Source: Verrucomicrobiota bacterium
Lineage (GTDB): Bacteria; Verrucomicrobiota; Verrucomicrobiia; Limisphaerales; DSYF01
Direction: 5' to 3'
Assembly (NCBI GenBank): GCA_025457615.1
Contig: JALOTZ010000002.1
Coordinates: forward strand, 1 to 64,000
DNA length: 64,000 nt
The notes below the pieces were generated by a model. It saw only the letters and a list, made by a program, of their open reading frames with translations, made no database searches and had not been told where the DNA came from. This document shows, in pieces, positions 53,715 through 61,677 of this stretch; position 1 is the stretch's first letter, and each line of letters opens with the position of its first letter. The translations under genes were made by a program, and so were the position numbers.

Positions 53715-54721
53715 GCCATAACGCTTCCCTCCGGAACCTGACCCTGACGGTGTTCGTCTTGTCCGCGCCGCTTTGCGTCTGGAGTGCGTCCGGCGCGGAC
53801 CCTTGGATCCGGCATTTCCGCGCCGGGGTGTTGATCGGCGCCAATCTGGATGCCGAGTTTAGCCAAAGCGGCACGTTCAGCACTTCACCCAAGCCCGCTG
53901 GGGTGTATGACGATGGGTTTGTGCTGGGCGACAGCACCGGCAATGCCGGCGGGGTCACGTCGAACTGGGGTTACGATTCGCCAGCCCAATACGACGCAGC
54001 CGTCGAGACGTTGACGTTCAGCCGCAGTTCCGGATTCACTGTGAACGACGACTCGACCGCCAACAGCGATCCGCAGTTTGGGTTTGATCTGGCCTACGGC
54101 GGGACGCTCAAGCGCATCGGAAAGACGTGGATTTCGTGGGAGGTGGGATTCAGCTTGTTGCCGATCAGCATCAAGGGCGATTCCAGCGCGGAAACTCTCC
54201 TAACGAAGCAAACCTTCACCTACAGCACGGCCGGCTTGATCGTTCCGCTGGCTCCCTACAGCGGCAGCGCGTCCGGCGGCCCCGTGCTCAGCACCAACCT
54301 GGTTGGCTCAGCCCAGTCCACCAGCAGCGGCACGCTGTCCGCGTCGCGCGAGATTGAGACCCTGCTCTACAACCTGCGGCTGGGACCGCACTTCCACTGG
54401 GATCTTAACCAGAATTGGTCCATCGAGGCGATGGGTGGATTCGCCCTGGGGTTGGTGGATGGCGAATACAGCTACGACGAGCGCCTGTCGAGCCCCACCG
54501 GAGTTTCATCCGCCTCGGGCGATCTGCAGCAAACCTCCTGGCTCTACGGTGGCTATGCCGGCGTGCTCACCCAGGTGCACGTGGAACGGAACGCCTACTT
54601 CTATGGCAGCGCCCAGTTCATGTCGCTCGGCCACGTGGAGTTTTCCGGCGGCGGACGCGAGGCCACGCTTCGTCTCGACCAGGGCCTCTACTTCTCGGTC
54701 GGGTTCACCTGGTTGTTTTAA
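53711..54721 (+). CDS. Outer-membrane beta-barrel-like protein
   Basis: A 336-residue protein with a signal peptide (LTLTVFVLSAPLCVWSASGA). The rest alternates polar and hydrophobic residues, has many Gly, Ser and aromatic residues, and ends LYFSVGFTWLF; a final Phe is the usual BAM recognition signal. Coupled by a 4-base overlap to the DUF11 gene, so the pair may form a secreted complex. No known family recognised. Confidence 0.75.
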   Translation: MSHNASLRNLTLTVFVLSAPLCVWSASGADPWIRHFRAGVLIGANLDAEFSQSGTFSTSPKPAGVYDDGFVLGDSTGNAGGVTSNWGYDSPAQYDAAVETLTFSRSSGFTVNDDSTANSDPQFGFDLAYGGTLKRIGKTWISWEVGFSLLPISIKGDSSAETLLTKQTFTYSTAGLIVPLAPYSGSASGGPVLSTNLVGSAQSTSSGTLSASREIETLLYNLRLGPHFHWDLNQNWSIEAMGGFALGLVDGEYSYDERLSSPTGVSSASGDLQQTSWLYGGYAGVLTQVHVERNAYFYGSAQFMSLGHVEFSGGGREATLRLDQGLYFSVGFTWLF

Positions 54722-54975
54722 CTTCGCGGCCTCGACGACCTTTCTTGCAGCCAGATCACGTCGGGGTTGTTGGGCGAGGTGAAGCTGTCACGGACGCAGG
54801 TCCCCGGCGCGACCGGCGGCTTGGTGCGCGGGTCGCGCCAGGGCTTGATTTCGGCGTGACCGTCGGCAAACGAAAAACCGCCCGCGCCATGATGGTCACT
54901 GGCGGGCAGATCAAAGAAGCCCGTGCGCTCGGGTTGGTCCGGCCAGCCCCGCATGTCGGTGGCGAAGTTGCCCAT
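54718..54975 (-). pseudogene. C-terminal remnant of a DUF1559/H-X9-DG pseudopilin
   Basis: The 85-residue frame contains FFDLPASDHHGAGGFSFADG and HAEIKPWRDPRTKPPV, the hallmark end of these verrucomicrobial/planctomycete pseudopilins. The prepilin helix and central domain are missing, and the frame begins directly after the M23 gene's stop. It has no secretion signal and is most simply a leftover of a deletion. Confidence 0.75.
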
Positions 54976-55014
54976 GTTTTTCGATCGAAAGTCTGGCTGG
55001 GCTCGCGGGCCGGT

Positions 55015-56034
55015 TTACGGATACAGCAGCAGATCGAGCAACTCCTCCCCGGACCGCGCCAGGCGCCAGGCGCCCGGGCTTCCGCTGATCAGCCGGCGGC
55101 CCGGACGGAGTTTGTATTCGGATTCGTTCACGGAGAGCAGTTTTACGCGGGCGTGGGAGGGCAGCTCGGACGCGGCGCGGGGGGTGAGTTGGAAGGGCAC
55201 GCCGTTGAAGTTGAAGACGATTTCATAGCCCGCCACCCCCTCCCGCCTGGCCGTCGGATTGGGCTGGATCAACTGCGGATATCGCCGAAGCCAGGGGAAG
55301 TCGGTTTCGCGCACCATGACCCGCATCAGCTCGGGCTGGCTGCGGATGACATGCACGAGGTCGAAATGGTCGCCATGCAGTTTCTGGGTCAGCAGGATCT
55401 GGCGTGGATCCAGGGCCACCAGGTTGCGGCCGTTCCAGAGTCCATGATCATTGCGCTCCCCGGTCATCCGCTGCTTGTGCCAGGCGGCAAAGTCTTCGTT
55501 GATCAGCAGGTTCAGCTCGAAATGCAGATGCGCGCGTTCCTTGGAAATCCGTGTGGCGGTGTTCGCCGTGCGCCCCAGGGTGCCGATTTCCTGTCCCGCC
55601 TGAACCGGCTGCCCGAGGCTCAATCCCTCGGCCACCCGGCGGAGGTGGGCGTAAACCGAATAGATCTCCACCCCTTGGATGCGGTGTTGGAGCACGATGT
55701 AGATGCCGTAATTGGACAGGGACGGCTTTCGATTGAGGTAGGCCACCGTGCCATCGGCCGTGGCGAGAATGGGATCTGTGGGTTCCCCATGCTTGTCCCG
55801 CTGAAGGCACCGGATATCCAATCCCTCGTGGACCTGCCATCCGTCGCTGCGCACGCAGCCGAAGGCGCCCGAAACCCAGGACTTGCCGGGTGTGCCCACG
55901 AAGAAGCGCTCCTCGCCCCCCGGCTCGAACAGGGCTTGATTGGCGGTGGGAAGATGGAAAGGCTGGGCCTGCGCGGCGATTGCGCCACAGAGTCCGGCCA
56001 CCCACGCGCTGAACCGCAGCTTGCGTCCTACCAT
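55015..56034 (-). CDS. Secreted M23 metallopeptidase (LytM-type)
   Basis: A 339-residue protein with a signal peptide (LRFSAWVAGLCGAIAAQAQ). The zinc motifs are VHEGLDI (H-x3-D) and RAHLHFELN (HxH). GTVAYLNRKPSLSNYGIYIV and GQEIGTLGRTAN belong to the lysostaphin/LytM fold. The last about 120 residues form an extra domain not in minimal LytM. Likely a periplasmic cell-wall hydrolase or amidase activator. The ATG at 56034 overlaps the upstream lipoprotein stop by 7 bases. Confidence 0.88.
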   Translation of the reverse strand: MVGRKLRFSAWVAGLCGAIAAQAQPFHLPTANQALFEPGGEERFFVGTPGKSWVSGAFGCVRSDGWQVHEGLDIRCLQRDKHGEPTDPILATADGTVAYLNRKPSLSNYGIYIVLQHRIQGVEIYSVYAHLRRVAEGLSLGQPVQAGQEIGTLGRTANTATRISKERAHLHFELNLLINEDFAAWHKQRMTGERNDHGLWNGRNLVALDPRQILLTQKLHGDHFDLVHVIRSQPELMRVMVRETDFPWLRRYPQLIQPNPTARREGVAGYEIVFNFNGVPFQLTPRAASELPSHARVKLLSVNESEYKLRPGRRLISGSPGAWRLARSGEELLDLLLYP

Positions 56035-56558
56035 TGCAACTGCTTCTTCACCTTGCGGGCGTTGTTGTTGAGGCCGGCGACGATCTGGAAGCATTCCTCG
56101 CGGGTGGCGTCCGGGGTGAACGTGAAGGTGCCGTTGACGATGCGCTGAGTCATGCGTGGCGCGCCCAGCCAGCGCGTAAACTCCTGCTTGGGTCCCCATT
56201 GCGCCTGGATCGCCAGGCGCCGGCCCTGGTAGGACGAGGAGTTGTGTTCGAGCAGGGGAATGGCCCACTCGTTAAACTGGAGTTGCAACGCATAGGCTCC
56301 CGCCTGATCCACCACCCGGGCATTGACCACGTGCTCCTCGGTCAGGAGGCACAGGCTCTCGATCTTGACCGGCTGCGGATCGGCTCGGTAAACGGCGATG
56401 GTCTGGGGCGGGATCATCTGGCTGGGCTGGGCTTCCAGGTGAATCCGCATCTGGGTGGAAAGCTTGTCGTTGGGATCCTTGGTCGAGGCGCAGCCGCCGA
56501 GCCACATTGCCATCCCGGCGATCAAATAGAAGTTGAACCACGGGCGTCGGCTCGTCAT
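56028..56558 (-). CDS. Lipoprotein with SecD P1-head-like domain
   Basis: A 176-residue protein. A signal with the lipobox LGGC (residues about 20-23) marks a lipoprotein. The body (VVDQAGAYALQLQFNEWAIP, then GRRLAIQAQWGPKQ and TQRIVNGTFTFTPD) resembles the periplasmic P1 head of SecD, but no transmembrane SecD part is present. The function is unknown; coupling to the M23 peptidase gene suggests a joint periplasmic role. ATGs at 56558 and 56582 are both possible. Confidence 0.7.
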   Translation of the reverse strand: MTSRRPWFNFYLIAGMAMWLGGCASTKDPNDKLSTQMRIHLEAQPSQMIPPQTIAVYRADPQPVKIESLCLLTEEHVVNARVVDQAGAYALQLQFNEWAIPLLEHNSSSYQGRRLAIQAQWGPKQEFTRWLGAPRMTQRIVNGTFTFTPDATREECFQIVAGLNNNARKVKKQLQW

Positions 56559-56603
56559 AGTTTTGCTCCAGTTCGTTGTCACACCGAGAGTTTACAGACC
56601 ATT

Positions 56604-56717
56604 ATGGGCAAGCAATACAACAAAATCGAAAAGCGCGGTCGTCGGTCGCGCTATCTCAAACGCAAAACCGTCAAGGCGCGGCAGCCAAAACCTGCTCCGG
56701 AGACCGCCGCCAGCTAG
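56604..56717 (+). CDS. Tiny basic protein, 37 aa
   Basis: The frame reads MGKQYNKIEKRGRRSRYLKR and continues KTVKARQPKPAPETAAS. The first two thirds are strongly basic, like ribosomal or RNA-binding peptides. I recall similar MGK-Y-NK-EKR small proteins from other Verrucomicrobia but no assigned function. The sequence just before the ATG (ACCATT) resembles that of cysK (ACTATT). A clear terminator follows, so it is a transcription unit of its own, immediately upstream of the large candidate RNA. Confidence 0.65.
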   Translation: MGKQYNKIEKRGRRSRYLKRKTVKARQPKPAPETAAS

Positions 56718-56780
56718 AACGCCCGGAGGTTGCTCCGGAAAGGGTGTCCGGACTACTTCATCCCTGGCCTGACCATCGAA

Positions 56781-56810
56781 GTCGCCGTTGCTCCGCACGG
56801 CGGCTTTTTT
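56781..56810 (+). terminator. Terminator of the tiny basic gene
   Basis: The stem GTCGCCGT/ACGGCGGC (8 bp) with an 8-base loop is followed by TTTTTT. Downstream, 56811-57165 shows no gene. Confidence 0.85.
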
Positions 56811-57165
56811 CTTTCTCCCCCCGCCAACGGCCCTTCGGCGGATGTTTTGCGCCAAGCCGCGGATCTGCCCTGAACCGGCGATCCGCCTCGCCCAAGCGGT
56901 GAGAGGTGCGCCCCGATCCTCTGGGTCATCTGTGGCGACTTCGCGCCTTCACCCGAGCCAACCGCCGGATTCAGGATGGCCCACGGTGCGCGGCTCGCTT
57001 TGTCCCGTGCGCAAGTTGTTCACCGCGGCTTCCAATGGGGGAGGTTGCTGGTGAATAATTGCGGGGTTCAGTGGCGCTCAGAGCCTGTCACTACGGAGCT
57101 TGAGGCCCATCGCGGGAGCGTGCTGGGAGGGTGGGGTTGGTTAATAAGCTGTGGAGAAGAATTCG

Positions 57166-57193
57166 TTGGCGGATGCGGGTTCTGTGGTAGTTT
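57166..57193 (+). promoter_or_regulatory. Possible promoter of the large RNA
   Basis: TTGGCG, a 16-base spacer and TAGTTT lie just before the first predicted hairpin. The match is weak. Confidence 0.3.
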
Positions 57194-57199
57194 CTCGAC

Positions 57200-58078
57200 A
57201 GTTCCTTGAAAGAACCAGCGGCACGCGGGCAGTTGAAAGAAACTGCAGGCGGAGTCGCTGAAGATAATCCCGGGTGACCGGGGAATGGCCGGGACAGGCT
57301 GGTTGGCCCGGCCCCCTTCAGAGAGCGATCCAGGTTGCGCTCCGGGGGGCAGAATTCACCAGCTCCTCTGGCGGTGTTCGCGCACCGTCAGTCACGCGAA
57401 GAGGAGCTTGGCGGTGAGGAACGATGAGAAGCCGTTCCAAGCCGAGTCAAGTAGTGCGGGCCGGTTTCGAGCTTGCACGAATCGCAGTGACCCGGAGGGT
57501 CATGGGTTGCTACTGTGCCCCAGCACGGCGCGACAGGCCATGACGGAGTGATGAATCACGCTTCGTCTGCCAAAAACCGGCGAAAGCTGGACAAGGCGGC
57601 CGTTGGGCCGGGAAAGACACGAGGCCAAGGCAAGGCTCGTGAAAACTTTCCGCAAAGACGGCGATGTCACAAAGGACAGCGCTGAACTGTGAGCGAAATG
57701 CAACCTGAGAGGTAAGAGGCGAGACCCGTGACTTCGGGCCAACGCACCGCCACCCGCGGTGGCCGACCCGGAGTTAAGTGGTCAGGACGCGGACCCAAGA
57801 ATCACAGACGTGTTCTGACCTGGTTCGCAGGCCGGTGGCGCAACCACCAGCCGAAGCGAGCTGAAAAGCCTCACTCGAAATTCGGGAGCCCAAAGGCTCC
57901 GGACGGCCCTGCTACGAGGCCGACAACTCCGCATGCCGCGGAGAATAGCGTCGGGAAGCCGGCAGCCTGAACAGGCGCCTAATGTCGGCATGGGAAAGAG
58001 AGCGTGGCGCACTCCCAAACCCCACTTTAGGTCGTGCCGCCCCCGCCCGGGCCATGCCCCAGGCGGGGGCCTCTTGTT
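57200..58078 (+). ncRNA. Candidate very large structured non-coding RNA, about 880 nt
   Basis: No convincing protein-coding frame crosses the region. The two ends pair: GCGGCACG (57218-57225) with CGTGCCGC (58033-58040). Perfect internal hairpins include GCAGTT/AACTGC (57229-57246), CCCGG-GTGA-CCGGG (57269-57282), GGCCGGG/CCCGGCC (57287-57313), AGCTCCTCT/AGAGGAGCT (57361-57408) around GGCGGTG/CACCGTC, GGAACG/CGTTCC (57418-57438), TGACCC-GGA-GGGTCA (57488-57502), GCCACC-CGC-GGTGGC (57749-57763), GGTGG-CGCAA-CCACC (57834-57848), and CTCCGC/GCGGAG nested in CCGAC/GTCGG (57920-57954). GNRA loops and A-rich single strands favour the plus strand. A CCCCCGCC/GGCGGGGG hairpin (58040-58069) then CTCTTGTTG resembles a terminator. 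No known class was recognised. Confidence 0.7.
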
Positions 58079-58204
58079 GTGTCCCTCGCCCTCACTTCCT
58101 GCCGCGCGGACCAACTCTCGAAGTGCCTTGCGTTTCACAGGGTGCCGTCCGCCACGCAGCGCAGCCCTGCCTGTCCAGAAACCCCGTTGAGAATCAGCCT
58201 CCCC

Positions 58205-58372
58205 GCGGGTGCATTTTGACACTGCCCTCGAACGCAATTCTGGCCGGGGCGCGGCCTTCAGGCCGCTTCAGCATTCGCAAGCCCGCGGAACCAGCGTTTC
58301 ATCGCGTGCCCTTCGGACGTTGAAGCGGCCTGAAGGCCGCGCTCGGGGGCAGTGTCCAGATGCACCTCCCCG
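58205..58372. repeat. MITE-like palindromic element upstream of cysK
   Basis: Outer inverted ends GTGCATTTTGACACTGCCC and GGGCAGTGTCCAGATGCAC enclose two inner units, GGGGCGCGGCCTTCAGGCCGC and its inverted mate GCGGCCTGAAGGCCGCGCTC. The gap 58079-58451 otherwise shows no gene. A related pair lies at 606-660. Confidence 0.75.
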
Positions 58373-58451
58373 CCTTTCCCTCACATTCTGCTTGTCCCCA
58401 TGCCGGAGAGCGGCAAAATTCCAACCAAGGAACACAAGTTGCCAAACTATT

Positions 58452-59435
58452 ATGGGAACCATCTACAACAACATCGTTGATACCGTCGGCCGCACACCCC
58501 TCGTCCGGCTCAACCGTGTGACGGAAGGCTTGGGCGCCACGATCCTCCTGAAGTGTGAGTTCTTCAACCCGCTGGGCAGCGTCAAAGACCGCATCGGCGT
58601 CTCGATGATCGAGGACGCCGAGAGGCGGGGGGTGCTGACGAAGGAGACCACCATCATCGAGCCCACCAGCGGCAACACCGGCATCGCGCTGGCCTTTGTG
58701 GCCGCCGCCAAGGGTTACAAGCTCATTCTGACCATGCCGGAAACCATGTCCCTCGAACGGCGCACCCTGCTGGCCATGCTCGGGGCAAGGCTGGTCTTGA
58801 CGCCGGGCGCCGAAGGCATGAAAGGCGCCATCGCCCGCGCCGAGCAACTGGCCAAAGACACGCCTCACTCGTGGATCCCGCAGCAGTTCGAGAATCCGGC
58901 CAACCCCGAGATCCACAAGAAGACCACCGCCGAGGAAATCTGGAAGGACACCGACGGCAAAGTGGACATTCTGGTGGCCGCCGTGGGCACGGGTGGAACC
59001 ATCACCGGTTGCTGCGAGGTCATCAAGCCGCGCAAGCCTTCGTTCCAGGCGGTCGCCGTCGAGCCCAAGGATTCGCCGGTGATCTCCCAGACCCTGGCGG
59101 GTCAGCCGCTTAAGCCGGGTCCGCACAAGATCCAGGGCACCGGCGCCGGGTTCGTGCCCAAGAACCTCCACCTCAAAGGCCCGCAGGGCGAGGATCAGAT
59201 CACCGAGTGCATCCAGGTCAGCAACGACGATGCGTTTGCCATGGCGCGGCGCCTGGCCCGGGAGGAAGGGTTGTTGGTGGGCATCTCGACGGGCGCGAAT
59301 GTGGTGGCCGCGATCCAAGTGGCCAAGCGGCCCGAAAACAAGGGCAAGATGATCGTCACCATCGCCTGCTCGACCGGCGAACGCTACCTCAGCACCGCCC
59401 TGGCCGCCGAAGCGCGCGCCGAAGTGGGCGCCTGA
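58452..59435 (+). CDS. cysK: Cysteine synthase A
   Basis: A PLP enzyme making cysteine from O-acetylserine and sulfide. PLP Lys45 lies in [29 protein letters not shown] binds substrate, GTGGTITG binds the PLP phosphate, and STGERYLST is the C-terminal signature. At 327 residues it is normal. The ATG at 58452 ([13 protein letters not shown]) starts the homology; the open frame upstream is repeat sequence. It works with cysE (9205), which lies far away. Confidence 0.95.
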   Translation: MGTIYNNIVDTVGRTPLVRLNRVTEGLGATILLKCEFFNPLGSVKDRIGVSMIEDAERRGVLTKETTIIEPTSGNTGIALAFVAAAKGYKLILTMPETMSLERRTLLAMLGARLVLTPGAEGMKGAIARAEQLAKDTPHSWIPQQFENPANPEIHKKTTAEEIWKDTDGKVDILVAAVGTGGTITGCCEVIKPRKPSFQAVAVEPKDSPVISQTLAGQPLKPGPHKIQGTGAGFVPKNLHLKGPQGEDQITECIQVSNDDAFAMARRLAREEGLLVGISTGANVVAAIQVAKRPENKGKMIVTIACSTGERYLSTALAAEARAEVGA

Positions 59436-59522
59436 GCCGGCGTCCGTTGTCCGGCCGCTGTCGAAAAACCCACTTTCCATGAACAGGTTTCCTTTGCCGC
59501 CCGGCCCGCTACACTGGTCCCG

Positions 59523-60266
59523 ATGTCCGACACGCTGGTCGTCAACGAGATCTACCTGAGCCTGCAAGGCGAAAGCACTTTCGCCGGCCTGCCCTGCGTG
59601 TTCATCCGCCTGACCGCTTGCAACCTTCGCTGTTCCTACTGCGACACGGCCTATGCGTTCACCGAAGGCCAGCGCCGGTCCCGATCGGACATCCTCGAGA
59701 CAGTGCGCCAGTTGGCCAGCCCGTTCCGCTCGCCCATCTCCGGCCTCCGATCCCCGGGCCTGCCCCTGATCGAGCTGACCGGGGGCGAGCCCTTGCTGCA
59801 GCCGGCGGTGCTGCCGCTGATGACGGCGCTCTGCGACGAGGGATTCACCGTGTTGCTGGAGACCAGCGGCGCGCACGACATCGCCCCGGTCGATCCACGC
59901 GTGCATCGCATCATGGACCTGAAGTGCCCCAGCAGCGGGGAGTCGGAGCGGAACCGCTGGGCGAACCTTGACCACCTGAAACCCACCGACGAGATCAAGT
60001 TCGTGGTGGGGACGGTGCAGGATTACGAGTGGTTGAAGCAGCAACTGGAAGCGCACCGGTTGGCTGGGCGATGTCCGTTGCTCGTCTCCTGGGTGCAACC
60101 GCTGACGCCCGGGCAGCAGGACCGTTCGCTCCAGCCGGTGCCGCCGGACCACACCCCGCTGTCGCGCCAGGAGTTGGCGGAGCGCGTCCTGGTCGATGCC
60201 CTGCCGGTTCGTTTTCAACTCCAGATGCACAAAGTCATCTGGCCGCCGCAGCAACGCGGCGTCTGA
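59523..60266 (+). CDS. queE: 7-carboxy-7-deazaguanine synthase
   Basis: A radical SAM enzyme of the queuosine pathway (CPH4 to CDG). The cluster CNLRCSYC is at Cys33, Cys37 and Cys40, then ELTGGEPLLQ. NEIYLSLQGESTFAGLPCVF is the QueE start. At 247 residues it is close to the family size. Residues about 66-79 (SPFRSPISGLRSPG) seem an added Ser/Pro-rich piece just before LIELTGGEP. The stop is one base before the aminotransferase ATG. Confidence 0.93.
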   Translation: MSDTLVVNEIYLSLQGESTFAGLPCVFIRLTACNLRCSYCDTAYAFTEGQRRSRSDILETVRQLASPFRSPISGLRSPGLPLIELTGGEPLLQPAVLPLMTALCDEGFTVLLETSGAHDIAPVDPRVHRIMDLKCPSSGESERNRWANLDHLKPTDEIKFVVGTVQDYEWLKQQLEAHRLAGRCPLLVSWVQPLTPGQQDRSLQPVPPDHTPLSRQELAERVLVDALPVRFQLQMHKVIWPPQQRGV

Positions 60267-60267
60267 C

Positions 60268-61677
60268 ATGACCACTCGCGAAACACTGGCCCTGCTCCGC
60301 CGCTACGAATCGCGCAACGTGACGTTCCTCGATCCGGACCACACCTGGCCCATCGTCTGGCAGCGCGCCCGGGGGGTGCGGGTCTGGGATGCGGAGGGAC
60401 GCGAGTATGTGGACCTGACCGCGGCCTTCGGGGTGGCGGCGGCTGGCCACGCCAATGCACGTGTCGTGCGCGCCGCCCAACAGCAGATGGAAACCTTGTT
60501 GCATGCCATGGGCGACGTGCATCCGCACGCACTGAAGGCGCAACTGGCGCGCGAGTTGAGCCGGCTGACGTTCGAGCGGTGGGCGGATGGAAGGCAAAAG
60601 ACAGAAGGCCGAAGACAGAAGTCGGGGAAGACCGTTTTCTGCAATTCCGGCTTCGAGGCGGTCGAGGCGGCGCTGAAGACGGCCCGGCTGGCGACGGGCA
60701 AGCCGGGGATCCTGGCGTTCGCCGGGGCGTACCACGGACTGGGCTACGGCGTGCTGAACGTGACGCATCGGAAGCACTTTCGCGGACCTTTTGAGAACCA
60801 ACTCAAACAGTTCGGCCACTTCCTTCCCTTCCCCGGAGCCGACCGGGTCAGCGGGCGCCACGGTGCATGGGATGTCCGCCGATTCACCGCGGCGGCTGTG
60901 GCGCTTTTTCGTCGGCACAGGATCGGCGCGATCCTGGTCGAGCCGATCCAGGCGCGCGGGGGCATCCAGGTTCCGCCAACCGAATTCCTTCCACTACTCC
61001 GGAAGCTCTGCGATGAGAACGAGGCGTTGCTCATCCTCGACGAGATCTACACCGGATTCGGGCGCACGGGAAAGTGGTTTGCCTGCGAGCACAGCCGGAC
61101 CGTTCCCGACCTCATCTGCCTGGGCAAAGCGTTGGCGGGCGGCTTCCCGCTCTCGGCCTGCGTCGGTCGCGCCGACCTGATGGACGCGGCCTGGCCCGAA
61201 TCCACCGGGGAAGCCATCCACACCAGCACGTTCCTCGGGCATCCGGTGGGCTGTGCCATGGCTTTGGCACAGATCCGGGAAATCCGACGGCTCAAGCTGG
61301 TCCAGCGGAGTGCCCGGCTCGGCAAACTGCTCCTCGGCCTCCTTGACGCCGTGCGCCACACGCACCATGTCCGCGGGCTGGGCCTGATGGCCGGCCTTGA
61401 CCTGCGCCATGCCGACGGTTCGCCCGCGACCACGGAAGCCCTTCAGATCATCAAGCGCATGTTGTCCCGCGGGTTCATCCTGCTGCCCGAGGGCGGGCAC
61501 GGGAACGTGATCAGTTTCACCCCGCCGCTGACGATCACCGAGGCCCAGCTCAGGCGTGCAGTGCGCGAACTGGCGCGGTTCCTGGAGGGCGGTGACCGGG
61601 CGCCGCTTTCCCAGCCGGCATCACACTCCCGTCTGCGCCACGTCCGCCCGGGGCGGCATCCAACCCGAACCCGATGA
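60268..61677 (+). CDS. Class III aminotransferase
   Basis: A 469-residue PLP enzyme. VFCNSGFEAVEAALKTAR, LILDEIYTGFGRTGKWFA and ICLGKALAGGFPLSA (PLP Lys) are standard class III motifs. The amino acid or amine substrate is unknown. Residues about 105-119 (WADGRQKTEGRRQKSG) interrupt the usual helix-to-strand link before VFCNSG and come from a purine-rich tract like the one in aguA. It overlaps rsmA by four bases (ATGA). Confidence 0.9.
   Translation: MTTRETLALLRRYESRNVTFLDPDHTWPIVWQRARGVRVWDAEGREYVDLTAAFGVAAAGHANARVVRAAQQQMETLLHAMGDVHPHALKAQLARELSRLTFERWADGRQKTEGRRQKSGKTVFCNSGFEAVEAALKTARLATGKPGILAFAGAYHGLGYGVLNVTHRKHFRGPFENQLKQFGHFLPFPGADRVSGRHGAWDVRRFTAAAVALFRRHRIGAILVEPIQARGGIQVPPTEFLPLLRKLCDENEALLILDEIYTGFGRTGKWFACEHSRTVPDLICLGKALAGGFPLSACVGRADLMDAAWPESTGEAIHTSTFLGHPVGCAMALAQIREIRRLKLVQRSARLGKLLLGLLDAVRHTHHVRGLGLMAGLDLRHADGSPATTEALQIIKRMLSRGFILLPEGGHGNVISFTPPLTITEAQLRRAVRELARFLEGGDRAPLSQPASHSRLRHVRPGRHPTRTR

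Noticed and set aside
57200-58078. RNase P RNA, tmRNA or group II intron
   Set aside because: No AAAGTCCGG/ACAGAA P4 core, no tRNA-like ends or tag reading frame, and no 34-base domain V-like hairpin were found.
58209-58451. N-terminal extension of cysteine synthase
   Set aside because: It is encoded by the MITE-like element; CysK homology begins exactly at the ATG at 58452.
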